Shown: piece after piece, positions 26,402 through 35,497 of the stretch | How positions within the stretch are numbered: position 1 is the stretch's first letter | Layout: each line of letters opens with the position of its first letter | Assembly: GCA_963605425.1 (NCBI GenBank) | Contig: CAVCUQ010000001.1 | Location: 1-64,000, forward strand | DNA from: JAEELC01 sp963605425 | Lineage (GTDB): Bacteria; Bacillota_I; Bacilli_A; Acholeplasmatales; Anaeroplasmataceae | Direction of reading: 5' to 3' | DNA: 64,000 nt | The notes under the pieces: generated by a model | What the model was told of the DNA's origin: nothing | What the model saw: the letters and a program-made list of their open reading frames with translations, nothing else | Databases searched by the model: none | Made by a program: the position numbers and the translations under genes

Positions 26402-26572
26402 ATGCCAAGAAAAGTAACTGAATCTTGTATTCAATGTGGAGCTTGCATCAATGAATGTCCAGTAGGAGCTATTTCAGAAGGTGCTACTCAATCTGAAATC
26501 GATCCAAGCCAATGCATTGATTGTGGTGCTTGTCAAGCTGTTTGCCCAGTTGAAGCTATCATTGAAGAATAG
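26402..26572 (+). CDS. 2[4Fe-4S] ferredoxin
   Basis: 56 residues. Two cysteine clusters, CIQCGACINECP and CIDCGACQAVCP, are the classic CxxCxxCxxxCP pair of clostridial-type ferredoxins that carry electrons in anaerobic metabolism. Start ATG follows AAGGAGGG by 8 bases. Codon use is GC-richer than in neighbours, as in a highly expressed gene. It has a strong promoter and a perfect terminator and is monocistronic. Confidence 0.95.
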   Translation: MPRKVTESCIQCGACINECPVGAISEGATQSEIDPSQCIDCGACQAVCPVEAIIEE

Positions 26573-26580
26573 TAATATTT

Positions 26581-26606
26581 AGTCTCACTTTTTAGTGAGA
26601 CTTTTA
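26581..26606 (+). terminator. Ferredoxin terminator
   Basis: AGTCTCACT and AGTGAGACT form a perfect 9-bp stem followed by T-rich sequence. Confidence 0.9.
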
Positions 26607-26620
26607 TTATGCTTAAAATA

Positions 26621-26649
26621 TTTACAAAATAATTTATAAAATGTATAAT
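26621..26649 (+). promoter_or_regulatory. mscL promoter
   Basis: TTTACA, 17 bases, TATAAT, 31 bases before the mscL start. Confidence 0.65.
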
Positions 26650-26680
26650 ATTTACGATAATTTTAGAAAGGATAAAATGT

Positions 26681-27277
26681 ATGAAGAAATTTTGGTCAGA
26701 ATTTAAAACATTCATTTCACGTGGAAATGTAATGGATATGGCTGTCGGTACTATTATTGGAGCTGCATTTACCGCAATTGTTACTGCACTTTCAAATGGT
26801 ATCTTAAAACCACTTATTAACATGGTAATTTATTATTGTTGTGGTGGTAATAAAGATGCATTAAGTAAAATGTATTCTATTTTAGTTCCAGTATATACTA
26901 ACGACGCTACAACAGGTGAACAAGTATTAGATTTAACTAATTCAATTTATATTGACTGGGGTGCTTTCATTTCAGCTATTATTAACTTCTTACTTGTAGC
27001 CTTTGTATTATTCCTTGTTATTAGAAGCTTTAACAATATTAAGGCAGCTGGTGAGAGAGCTAGCAACATAGTTCTTAGAGCTCAAGACAAAGAAGCTAAA
27101 GGTTTAAAGCTTACTAAGAAAGAAAAGAAAGCTTTAGCTGATTATAAAATAGCTGAAGAAGCTAAACAAAAAGCAGCTGCTGAAGAAAAAGCTAAACAAG
27201 AAGCTCTTGCAAATAAGTTATCTACTACAGATGAATTATTAACTGAAATTAAAGAATTGCTTAAAAACAAACAATAA
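26681..27277 (+). CDS. mscL: Large-conductance mechanosensitive channel
   Basis: The homopentameric membrane channel that opens under hypo-osmotic stress. FKTFISRGNVMDMAVGTIIGAAFTAIVTAL is the N-terminal amphipathic helix plus TM1, and WGAFISAIINFLLVAFVLFLVI is TM2. At 198 residues it is longer than the usual ~130-150. The extra length is a Lys/Glu/Ala-rich cytoplasmic helix (about residues 130-170) before the terminal ELLTEIKELLKNK bundle. The ribosome site is AGAAAGGAT. Confidence 0.92.
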   Translation: MKKFWSEFKTFISRGNVMDMAVGTIIGAAFTAIVTALSNGILKPLINMVIYYCCGGNKDALSKMYSILVPVYTNDATTGEQVLDLTNSIYIDWGAFISAIINFLLVAFVLFLVIRSFNNIKAAGERASNIVLRAQDKEAKGLKLTKKEKKALADYKIAEEAKQKAAAEEKAKQEALANKLSTTDELLTEIKELLKNKQ

Positions 27278-27287
27278 TTCTAAATAA

Positions 27288-27319
27288 AAAAGTCTTTCTA
27301 GAAATAGGAAGATTTTTTT
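27288..27319 (+). terminator. mscL terminator
   Basis: TCTTTCTA and TAGGAAGA (one G-U) pair across GAAA, with a 7-base T-run. Confidence 0.8.
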
Positions 27320-27396
27320 GTCTTCTAGTTTTAAAAATCAATTGAAATTAAAGGCTTAAATATGATATATTTACATATGAATATAAAGGAGGAATT

Positions 27397-30300
27397 ATGA
27401 AAAAAATAAGATTAATTTTGCTCTCAGCTTTATCAGTTTTATCTGTTACAGCTTGTAAGAGAGTAAATAATGATGATATAACTAAAACTAATAATACTAA
27501 CGAAACTAATGAGTCAAATGATAGTACTTCTTCTAGTGGTAATAATCAAAACCAAAATATTACAATAAAATTTGCTCAAAGCGATATAGTTGTACCTATG
27601 AGTTATGAAATTTTAGGTACTTGTGAAAGATACAAAAATGTAACTGTATCAGATGAAGGACTTGAAAGATATCCTGTATATGGAACTAGTTTAGCTAATA
27701 TTACTGAAGATGAAAAAACTAATATTATTAAAGAATCAGAATATTTAATGGCTTCTTCATCTACTTATAATTCTATGGACAAAGATGGTAATTTATATTT
27801 AAATGGAGAGTTACTAGAAAGAAAATTATATAAGCATACTGCTTCAATTGGAAATTATTACTCAGATGTATCTGACAGTGAGCCTGCAGTAATAAAAAAG
27901 TTAAGTTATTCTTCTCGTGCTTATGGAAACCATTTAACTGGACTTTATGCTCCTGCTGGTGAAGTAATTGAAATTAGTTTATCAGAGGAAGACTTAAAGG
28001 CTACTGGCGGAGTAAGCGTGCAAATAGGTCAATATTCTCAAAATAATGAACTTAATAATATCTGGCAAGCTAGAAATGACTTCTGCCGTATGCCTCACTT
28101 AGGTACTACTCTTTCTATTAATGATACTACCGGTTATGTAGGTTCTTATTTAGGAGGTCCAATTTATATTACTCCTAAGAAGCAATGTGATTTTTCAATA
28201 ACAATCAAAGGTGCTGTTGAATATACTCACTTTATATACGGACTTACAACTGAACAAGAGTTTGAAAGATTAAAAGATTGTACAGCTCCTTACTTTGATT
28301 TAGAAGTATATGATAAGTGTGTAAGACATTCAGGACCTAAAAAATATGCTAACTTAGATTATGATAATCTATGTAAAATATCAGATTTATGGCTTAAGAT
28401 ATCAAATATTTCCCGTCAAATTCCAGCCGGTTCTAATTCTAACTTAGGTATCGACTTTATCTACGATCCATTTATAGCTGCTGGAGCTGCAGTTGCTTTT
28501 GTTGGCCGAAATTGGTGTAATCTTCCACCTGATTGGATGAGTGGTTCTCTTGATTATGATAATTTTATAACAAATGGTATGTGGGGCACTATACATGAAT
28601 TCAATCATCATTATCAAAGATATGGATTTGCACCAGGTGATGAGGTTACAAATAACGCTGTGTCTCTTCTATCTTACATTAGTTATACAAAAATTAGTGA
28701 AGATAGACCTACTTTATCAGGTTGGAATAGATATTTAAATCCTGAAGTATCATTTAAAGAAACTCTAACTCAAAACAGTAATGGTGAAACCACTTCAAGT
28801 CTAAATACTTATGCTGATATTATTCATTCCTTTGGTGTTGATGCCTTTATCAAGGCTGCTAGTTATAAACAAGGTAGTGGCGGGGTTGATAACTGGTATG
28901 AGGCCCTATGTGAAGCAACAGGTTATGATTTTTCTTATTACTTCTCACTTTTAAATCAAGGTGTAAGTACAAGTTCAAAAGCTAAATATAATAGCCTTCC
29001 AATGTTTATTCCTGCAACCCTAGCTGAACAAACAGGTAAAGTATTTAAGGGAAATGATATTAAGACAGTAATGCCATATATTGTAAATGGTGCTAGTTCT
29101 TATTCTCTTGATCTAGATAAATCACTTACTATACCTGAAGGATTTACATATTCATTTAAAAATATAAGTTCTAATACAAAATATACTAAATCTGGTAATG
29201 TTATTGAATTAACTACCTTATCTAAATCTAAAACATATATCACTTTAAATATTACAAATGGTACAATTTCAAGTGATGTTATATTTATTGTTGAACTAGA
29301 TCCTAGAATTAATGGTATCAATCAAACAACTTATACTTATACAAATAAAACATATAATACTAGTAAAAAAGCTTTAGAGAATAATTTTGAAGGATATTCT
29401 AATATTTCTTCAAGTATAGTTAAAAAACACTTTATAAACGGGATTAACTCAAGTCAAATATGTTCATATTATGGTAAAATTTATATGAACAAAAGTGGTA
29501 CTTATAAGATATCTGTTCGTACATCAAGTAGAACTGATACTTATTTTGAGACAAGTTTAAATACCAATAGTTATGAAGATATAATTGAAAGTCCTTCAAC
29601 TAATCCTATTGATTGCAAAAAAGTATATAATACATATAATGTTACAAAAGGTGATTATATCTACTTTAGAGTTACAATTAATTCTAATCATCCAGATGGA
29701 TTTGCAGAACTATACGGAACATTTGGAGACAATTTAGAATCAATAAGTACAGCTTATTTATATAATGATTTAGAAAAGATGAAAGAATATAAATTTAATG
29801 ATTTATATGAAAGAAAATATTCATCTTATTCATATACAGTTCCCTATACTAATCAAAAGATAGTATCTTATACTGAAAGTTATGCTAATTGGGATGACAA
29901 TTATAAAATTGAAAACATTATTGATGGCTCATCTTCTACTTCTTACCATTCGGTAAAAGATAAAATGATATCAAGTGAACCTTTTGAAGTTACTGTTGAT
30001 TTAGGAAATACATATTATTTAAACACTTTAAATATTACAACTTACAATGGTAATCAATCACATTATCCGCTTACTTTCTCTTTATATGCAGGTACTACTT
30101 TAGACAATATGGAACTAGTTGGAGACTATAACAATGTAAAGGTTAATAACCGATTACTAAGTGTATCATTTGATACTAAAGAAATAAGATATTATAAGTT
30201 AGTAATTAATGACACAAGTGAACATCGTTATGTTGCAATAAGCGATATAAATATGGCACTAAATACTAAAGGAAACTTAGTATCAAGTAGTCATGCAGCT

Positions 30301-30573
30301 TATAAAGTAGGTGAAGGAACAAGTTTCGAACAAGTATCTACTCTATCACGTTTTGGATATGTAATAAGTGGAAATGGTAGTCTTGAAATTACTTCTTCAT
30401 ATAGTTTTGGAATAAAAGTTAAAAATAATAATGCAAGAATTAAAATAACAATTGATGGTACTACTCGAGAAATTACTTTTAATGAACTATATTACATTGA
30501 ATTTATTGGTGCTAAAACTATAAAAATAGAATGCTTAGACACTTTAGATATCGAAGCGTTTATAATTTATTAG
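27397..30573 (+). CDS. Secreted M60 (enhancin/mucinase-like) lipoprotein
   Basis: 1058 residues. The signal peptide ends in a lipobox SVTAC (Cys20), so it is anchored outside the cell, followed by a Ser/Asn-rich linker. A peptidase M60 domain has HEFNHH at ~400-405 and a downstream Glu in GDEVTNN, the gluzincin HExxH...E arrangement. At ~655-790 there is a PA14-like sandwich, and at ~810-960 an F5/8 discoidin (CBM32-like) module with IENIIDGSSSTSYHS and VTVDLGNTYYLNTL. M60 proteases of gut bacteria cut O-glycosylated mucins. The last base of the TAG stop is the first base of the IS element, so the original C-terminus may have differed. Confidence 0.85.
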   Translation: MKKIRLILLSALSVLSVTACKRVNNDDITKTNNTNETNESNDSTSSSGNNQNQNITIKFAQSDIVVPMSYEILGTCERYKNVTVSDEGLERYPVYGTSLANITEDEKTNIIKESEYLMASSSTYNSMDKDGNLYLNGELLERKLYKHTASIGNYYSDVSDSEPAVIKKLSYSSRAYGNHLTGLYAPAGEVIEISLSEEDLKATGGVSVQIGQYSQNNELNNIWQARNDFCRMPHLGTTLSINDTTGYVGSYLGGPIYITPKKQCDFSITIKGAVEYTHFIYGLTTEQEFERLKDCTAPYFDLEVYDKCVRHSGPKKYANLDYDNLCKISDLWLKISNISRQIPAGSNSNLGIDFIYDPFIAAGAAVAFVGRNWCNLPPDWMSGSLDYDNFITNGMWGTIHEFNHHYQRYGFAPGDEVTNNAVSLLSYISYTKISEDRPTLSGWNRYLNPEVSFKETLTQNSNGETTSSLNTYADIIHSFGVDAFIKAASYKQGSGGVDNWYEALCEATGYDFSYYFSLLNQGVSTSSKAKYNSLPMFIPATLAEQTGKVFKGNDIKTVMPYIVNGASSYSLDLDKSLTIPEGFTYSFKNISSNTKYTKSGNVIELTTLSKSKTYITLNITNGTISSDVIFIVELDPRINGINQTTYTYTNKTYNTSKKALENNFEGYSNISSSIVKKHFINGINSSQICSYYGKIYMNKSGTYKISVRTSSRTDTYFETSLNTNSYEDIIESPSTNPIDCKKVYNTYNVTKGDYIYFRVTINSNHPDGFAELYGTFGDNLESISTAYLYNDLEKMKEYKFNDLYERKYSSYSYTVPYTNQKIVSYTESYANWDDNYKIENIIDGSSSTSYHSVKDKMISSEPFEVTVDLGNTYYLNTLNITTYNGNQSHYPLTFSLYAGTTLDNMELVGDYNNVKVNNRLLSVSFDTKEIRYYKLVINDTSEHRYVAISDINMALNTKGNLVSSSHAAYKVGEGTSFEQVSTLSRFGYVISGNGSLEITSSYSFGIKVKNNNARIKITIDGTTREITFNELYYIEFIGAKTIKIECLDTLDIEAFIIY

Positions 30574-30620
30574 GGGCTGTGAAAAAACTCGATTTTTAAA
30601 AAATTGAGTTTCACAGCTCC
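30573..30620 (+). repeat. IS left terminal inverted repeat
   Basis: Starts GGGGCTGTGAAAAAACTC and ends in the self-complementary GAGTTTCACAGCTCC. It matches the right end at most positions in inverted orientation. Confidence 0.85.
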
Positions 30621-30644
30621 TTTTTTGCTTTTTAATAGAAAAAA

Positions 30645-30668
30645 GCTCGGGGAATCGAACCCGGAGCC
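30645..30668 (-). other. tRNA T-arm-like hairpin inside the IS
   Basis: Read leftward, GCTCCGGG and CCCCGAGC pair (one mismatch) around the loop TTCGATT, which is the tRNA T-loop pattern TTCRANY. No D-arm, anticodon arm or acceptor partner is found upstream, so it is not a whole tRNA. It is either a captured fragment or a mimic. Confidence 0.5.
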
Positions 30669-30707
30669 TCTTTTATGGTAGAATATTAATTGGCCACAAC
30701 ATTCTAC

Positions 30708-32363
30708 ATGAGTTATTATACCACAAGACAAACCTTTTTGATATGTTCCTCAACTATAAAGCCTGAGGAAACCAAAAAAATTGATAGATTTTTAAAATTA
30801 TTAAGTGATTCTGGAGTATGTGATTTATTACAAGAATGTATACGTAGAGATGAAAGTAAAGGAGGAAGACCATCTTATAATCAATATAATTTATTAGCTA
30901 CTATAATATATGCATTCGCTTTTAGTAAAGCTTCTTTGAGAGATATTGAGGATTTATGTACTTTTGATTTGAGAGTAATCTATATCAATGAAAACAAAAT
31001 TCCTAGTTATAAAACAATTGGTAACTTTATAAATAATTTTATAGTTCCAAATAGAGATAAAATATTTTCATTAATAACAAAACAAATATTTAAGGAATGT
31101 AATCTTAAAATGGACAAAGCTTTTATCGACGGTTCTAAATTTGAAGCAGATGCGAATAAATATAAATTTGTATGGAAACCAACAACATTTCATACTAAAT
31201 TAAGTGATAAAATTAGAGCACTATTAAAAAAGTATGATATAGATCGAGGATTGCCTCAAGACGGAATCATTGATACAAAATTAATAGCCGAAAAACTAAC
31301 TGAACTAAATAATAAATTTATCCATTTAGATTTGAATTTAAAAGAAAATAAAGTTAACAAGAAAGACCTGAACTTATTAGGAGAATTTTTAAATAAGAGT
31401 TTAGAATATGAGGAGAAAGAGAGGATTTGTGGCCCTAATAGAAATTCTTATTTTAAAACCGATCATGATGCTACTGCAATGTGTTTAAAGGAAGATTATT
31501 ATTCAGGGCTTGGAAGTAACATGCATGCAGCTTATAACGTTCAATTATGTGTTATTTACGGAGTAATATCTTCTTTTATCGTAACCCAATCACGTTCTGA
31601 TATAGTTGATTTTCGAACCATTGTTAGTAAACATTATGAAATGTATAATGAGTATCCTATTGCTATATGTGCCGATGCAGGATACGGGTCTTATGATAAT
31701 TATAATTTTTTACATGATCATCATATAGAAAATTTTGTGAAATATGTGACCTGGGAAGGAAACGTTTGTGGTTCTAATCCTAGTCAATATAGACTAAATG
31801 ATGATAATACTATAACATGTCTAAACAATTTAATTGGCACCATAGACAAAACCATTACCACTCATCCTCGAAAGCCTGATGCCGTATTTTATCGCATTAA
31901 TGGTTGTAATGAGTGCAATTTTAGACTATATTGCAAAAGATTTATGAAAGACAAATCTCAAAATTTTAAGTTGTTTGAAGTTAGGCAAGAACTTCAAAGA
32001 TACATTCAAGAAGCTGAAGAAAACTTACTGTCCCCTAAGGGTATAGAAATGCGTGTAAATAGAAGTTCACAAGTTGAGGGTGCTTTCGGAGTGATTAAAC
32101 AAGATCTAATGTATGATAGATTTAGGAGAACCTCAATTGATAAAACTTCGTGTGAGTTTATGCTAGTGTGTTTAGGCTATAATATTAGAAAATTATTTAG
32201 ATTTTTTGAAGGTAAAGCTAAATTTAATTATTGGACTGCTCCTTCAAATTTATCACATGAATCATTTAAAAAAACTAGTGCTAAAAGATTATCAAATAAA
32301 GCATCTAAAGTTAAAAATAAATCTGATAATCAAAAAACAAAAGATAAATATAAATACAAATAA
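30708..32363 (+). CDS. IS1182-family transposase
   Basis: A DDE transposase. The N-terminal region has GGRPSYNQYNLLATIIYAF and ASLRDIEDLCTFDLRVIYI. The RNase-H-like core has AFIDGSKFEADANKYKF (first Asp) and ICADAGYGSYDNYNFL (second Asp). A CNECNFRLYCKR cysteine knuckle and VEGAFGVIKQDLMYDRFRR, with the catalytic Glu, follow, ahead of a Lys-rich tail. Length and order match IS1182 transposases. No clear ribosome site is seen. ATG 30708 is chosen; TTG 30690 is the alternative. The frame is intact, so the element may be active. Confidence 0.85.
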   Translation: MSYYTTRQTFLICSSTIKPEETKKIDRFLKLLSDSGVCDLLQECIRRDESKGGRPSYNQYNLLATIIYAFAFSKASLRDIEDLCTFDLRVIYINENKIPSYKTIGNFINNFIVPNRDKIFSLITKQIFKECNLKMDKAFIDGSKFEADANKYKFVWKPTTFHTKLSDKIRALLKKYDIDRGLPQDGIIDTKLIAEKLTELNNKFIHLDLNLKENKVNKKDLNLLGEFLNKSLEYEEKERICGPNRNSYFKTDHDATAMCLKEDYYSGLGSNMHAAYNVQLCVIYGVISSFIVTQSRSDIVDFRTIVSKHYEMYNEYPIAICADAGYGSYDNYNFLHDHHIENFVKYVTWEGNVCGSNPSQYRLNDDNTITCLNNLIGTIDKTITTHPRKPDAVFYRINGCNECNFRLYCKRFMKDKSQNFKLFEVRQELQRYIQEAEENLLSPKGIEMRVNRSSQVEGAFGVIKQDLMYDRFRRTSIDKTSCEFMLVCLGYNIRKLFRFFEGKAKFNYWTAPSNLSHESFKKTSAKRLSNKASKVKNKSDNQKTKDKYKYK

Positions 32364-32411
32364 AAAAGGCTGTGAAGCTCAATTTTAAAAATTGAGTTTT
32401 TTCACAGCCCC
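32364..32411 (-). repeat. IS right terminal inverted repeat
   Basis: Read leftward it begins GGGGCTGTGAAAAAACTC, identical to the left end over 18 bases. It also folds back on itself and can stop transposase transcription. Confidence 0.85.
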
Positions 32412-32448
32412 TTTTTATTTTATGATATTATTATATTAAGGTGATAAA

Positions 32449-33342
32449 ATGATTATTAAAAAATGTATTATTAATTATTTAAAAAGTTTAAAATATTATT
32501 TACCTGGTCTAGGTATAATTTTAATCTTCTTATCGATTGGTGTTGCAAATATCTTAAAAAATGCTTCCAGCAATTTAAATACTCTATATTCGATACTTGA
32601 AAATAATGTTTCAGATAGTTCTTCAATTAATATTAATTCCTTTAAAAATATCTTTATAGATGAATTTAAAAATTTGCCTTGGAATAATATTTGGCAGTTA
32701 ATATCTATTGTATTCTCTCCTTCTTTTTTAAATAATATAGTTACTAAAATAGTAATATCTTTTATTGGTGAAGATAATTATACAAACGAGATATCATCAG
32801 ATACAGAAAATATTGTAAACAACTTTTCAAATAGTCTTACTTTTTGCATAATCATGTTTATAATAGGAATCTTAATTGCTTATTTTTATATTAGAATGGG
32901 GACTAAAAAAGAATTAAAAAATAAAGCTAATTTAAAAAGAATAATACTATCTATTGTTATTAATTTCATCTTAAATATTACTTTAATATCATTTATGACA
33001 TACTTACTAGGTGTACTTCCTATCGGAGCTCTTTTAACACTTCTCTTCACACTATTTGTTAATGAAGCTTTATCTTTATTTGATGCATATCTATTAAAAG
33101 ATGATGATTCATTAACCTTTAAACAGGTATTTACCTTTAAAAATATATCTTATTTAGTTCTAGGAAGTGTAATTATTACCTTAATATCAACCTTTATTGG
33201 TTCAATACTATTTGCAATAACTAATCAGACTATCGGATTTATATTTAATATTCCTCTTTATTTTATATTGATTTCCGTAATAAGCCTAAATGCCTATTCA
33301 TATATTAAAGATTATAATTTAATACCACAAGTAAAAAAGTGA
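32449..33342 (+). CDS. Multi-pass membrane protein of unknown function
   Basis: 297 residues with about six hydrophobic segments (near 15-37, 130-150, 165-190, 193-212, 235-258 and 263-287) and a ~75-residue Asn/Ser-rich extracytoplasmic loop after the first. No motif is recognised; the layout resembles YesL/DUF624-like or DUF975-like proteins only in general form. Start ATG has AAGGTGAT upstream. The gene begins 38 bases after the IS and ends in a bidirectional terminator. Confidence 0.75.
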   Translation: MIIKKCIINYLKSLKYYLPGLGIILIFLSIGVANILKNASSNLNTLYSILENNVSDSSSININSFKNIFIDEFKNLPWNNIWQLISIVFSPSFLNNIVTKIVISFIGEDNYTNEISSDTENIVNNFSNSLTFCIIMFIIGILIAYFYIRMGTKKELKNKANLKRIILSIVINFILNITLISFMTYLLGVLPIGALLTLLFTLFVNEALSLFDAYLLKDDDSLTFKQVFTFKNISYLVLGSVIITLISTFIGSILFAITNQTIGFIFNIPLYFILISVISLNAYSYIKDYNLIPQVKK

Positions 33343-33366
33343 AACATATAGTTTCACTTTATTTTT
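33336..33366. terminator. Bidirectional terminator
   Basis: AAAGTGAAAC and GTTTCACTTT form a perfect 10-bp stem between convergent genes, with A- and T-runs at the two sides. Confidence 0.85.
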
Positions 33367-34678
33367 ATCTACCTTCAATATGGTGTCGTGCTTTTATATC
33401 TGTTTTCTTAACATACATTTCGTCATCGGCTCTTTGGAAGGTATCATTATATTCTTTATCTCCTTCTTTAAATTTAGATGAACCGATAGCTACTGAAAGA
33501 TGCAATGTTTGACCTCTAAATTCATATGGTTGGAATTCTAGAACATTTCTTAATCTTGATAAAATTTCATCAAAATGTTTAAAATCTTCCCCTAATATAA
33601 TAAGTACAAATTCATCTCCACCTACATGAAATAATTCACTTGTCTTAAAGTATTTAGGGAATACATGACCAGCTTCAGCTATTAAACTACCACCATAACT
33701 ATGACCATAAGTATCATTAGTATGCTTTAATCCATTTACATCACAACTACATACTGCATATTCTTTAAATCCTTGTTTTATTCTTTCATTTAATTCAGCT
33801 ACAAACTTTTTATGTTTAGCATCATTACCTAAATTAGTTAAAGGATCGGTCATATTTTCATGATTAAGTTCTGCATTAGTTTTTAATGTAGAGTTTAACT
33901 TATCAGTTACTTGGTGTAACTTAAGGATATCAGAAATATCTTCAAAGATAATATGAGCATATAATTTCTTACCAAGTAAATAAAAAGAGATACTAGCCTT
34001 TACATTTAATTTCTTATTTAAAGTTTTCATGTCAAAGATAGCTGATGTGTGATATCCATTCTTTTCATTACCATATAAAAGATCGGATAATTTATTTATA
34101 TCTTTATCATCTACATAATCAAATGGATGACTAGTTTGTAATAACTTATAAATGGTATTTGAATCATTTTCTACTAAATTTGCAAATTGTTCAGATACAT
34201 AAATAATATTATAATTATCGTTTTTAATCTCATATAATAGTGATGCACTATCAATATTTTTAAGTAATTCTAGTGTTTGTTCAGCTTTATAAGCTGTATT
34301 ATCTTCCACAAGCATTACGATATTATTTCTATCTTCAAAGAAAGAAAACTTTTTATTTAATCTTTCTTTATTTAATAAAAAATCACAATCAAAAGAATAA
34401 CCATTAACTGGATCAATTAATTTGATTAATTTTAAATAATCAAAACGAGATAAAATTCTATTATCTTTCTTTTCGATAAATTTCTTTATATGTTTTTCTA
34501 CATATTCATTATAATTACCATTTAATTCTTGAGGATATAATTTATCCTTCTTCTTACTCTTTGAGTTTAAATTTAATAATTCATATGTTACATTGTCTTC
34601 ATTATCATTTCTTATTAGAAGAGAAAATTCAAATTTGTATTTAAAAATTTTTTCGATAAATTCGCTAGAAAATTCCAT
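33365..34678 (-). CDS. PAS-GGDEF diguanylate cyclase
   Basis: 437 residues, no membrane segment. The N-terminal ~250 residues are a PAS-like sensor region (LLYEIKNDNYNIIYVSEQFA, HPFDYVDDKD). The C-terminal GGDEF domain begins MTDPLTNLGN; the active loop is HVGGDEFVLI near residue 355 and NDTYGHSYGG is present. The RxxD inhibitory site expected just before GGDEF is absent (KTSE instead), so product inhibition may be weak. It makes cyclic di-GMP from two GTP. The ribosome site is AAGGGG. Confidence 0.85.
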   Translation of the reverse strand: MEFSSEFIEKIFKYKFEFSLLIRNDNEDNVTYELLNLNSKSKKKDKLYPQELNGNYNEYVEKHIKKFIEKKDNRILSRFDYLKLIKLIDPVNGYSFDCDFLLNKERLNKKFSFFEDRNNIVMLVEDNTAYKAEQTLELLKNIDSASLLYEIKNDNYNIIYVSEQFANLVENDSNTIYKLLQTSHPFDYVDDKDINKLSDLLYGNEKNGYHTSAIFDMKTLNKKLNVKASISFYLLGKKLYAHIIFEDISDILKLHQVTDKLNSTLKTNAELNHENMTDPLTNLGNDAKHKKFVAELNERIKQGFKEYAVCSCDVNGLKHTNDTYGHSYGGSLIAEAGHVFPKYFKTSELFHVGGDEFVLIILGEDFKHFDEILSRLRNVLEFQPYEFRGQTLHLSVAIGSSKFKEGDKEYNDTFQRADDEMYVKKTDIKARHHIEGR

Positions 34679-34741
34679 ATATAACTACCCCTTGAAATTA
34701 ATTAAAGTATAACAAAAATAAGCGTTAAATTAAAGTGTAAA

Positions 34742-35416
34742 TTAAGGAATATCGTAATTATCTTTTAAGGAGTAATAAGAACTACTAGATACTATAACAT
34801 GATCTAACAAATGAATACCTAAAGTATTTAAAACCTTCTCAAATTCCATGGTAGATTTAATATCATTCTTAGATGGCCTTGTATCACCTGAGGGATGGTT
34901 ATGAGATAATATAATTAAACTAGATTTTAAATTTATAGCCTCATTTACTATTAATCTAGCTGGAATACTTGCACTTGAGGTGTCTTCATTTGAATAAGTT
35001 GAAAGTTTAATTAATCTACATTTTATATCAAGAAAAAATACAAATAACTTTTCAAAGTTGAGTCCCTCTACTTCGGGTTTTAACATATTAAATACTTGCT
35101 TGATACTTGTAATTTCCTCTCCTATCTTAACATTCTTCATACTTCTCTTTACAAGTTCAATAGCCGAAAGTATTACAGAAGCCTTCTTATCACCAATACC
35201 ATTAAACTTTGTTAAATCATTAAAGTTTATATAAAGTAATTGATTTAGTGAATTTAAACTATTTAATATTTCATTTGCAAGATCTATACAGGACTTTGAA
35301 CTAGAACCTGTATTAATTAAGATAGCTAAAAGTTCTTGATCAGATAAACTTTGAACGCCATTACTTTTTAATTTTTCAATCGGACGTTGATAGTCTTTAA
35401 TTTCTTTTATTTTCAT
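34742..35416 (-). CDS. radC: RadC family JAMM/MPN protein
   Basis: 224 residues. An N-terminal helix-hairpin-helix pair (SDQELLAILINTG, FNGIGDKKASVIL) is followed by the MPN metal motif LSHNHPSGDTRPSKND (HxHxSGxxxxS-D type). The family was once linked to DNA repair, but biochemical function remains unproven. Start ATG 35416 follows GGTGAT; four upstream in-frame codons lack their own site. The neighbour folC recalls the folC...radC region of Bacillus. Confidence 0.85.
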   Translation of the reverse strand: MKIKEIKDYQRPIEKLKSNGVQSLSDQELLAILINTGSSSKSCIDLANEILNSLNSLNQLLYINFNDLTKFNGIGDKKASVILSAIELVKRSMKNVKIGEEITSIKQVFNMLKPEVEGLNFEKLFVFFLDIKCRLIKLSTYSNEDTSSASIPARLIVNEAINLKSSLIILSHNHPSGDTRPSKNDIKSTMEFEKVLNTLGIHLLDHVIVSSSSYYSLKDNYDIP

Positions 35417-35469
35417 ATTAATCACCATTATTAATATATAAAGAAATAAGTAAAATTACTTGCATTTAA

Positions 35470-35493
35470 TAAAAAAATCCTCAAAAAGAGGAT
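35470..35493 (-). terminator. folC terminator
   Basis: CCTC and GAGG flank a short T loop, with a 7-base T-run read leftward. The stem is short but the U-tract is strong. Confidence 0.65.
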
Positions 35494-35497
35494 AAAT

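Larger units (their letters stand above)
30573..32411 (+). mobile_element. IS1182-family insertion sequence
   Basis: 1839 bp bounded by imperfect terminal inverted repeats of ~45 bp, both starting GGGGCTGTGAAAAAACTC from the outside. Each end also folds on itself (GGCTGTGAA near TTCACAGC), so either could stop transcription. It holds one transposase. No target-site duplication is evident: the left flank ends TTTATTA and the right flank begins TTTTTATT. It lies exactly at the end of the M60 gene. Confidence 0.88.

Noticed and set aside
30645..30668. A tRNA gene
   Set aside because: Only a T-arm-like hairpin is present; no acceptor, D or anticodon arms could be built upstream.
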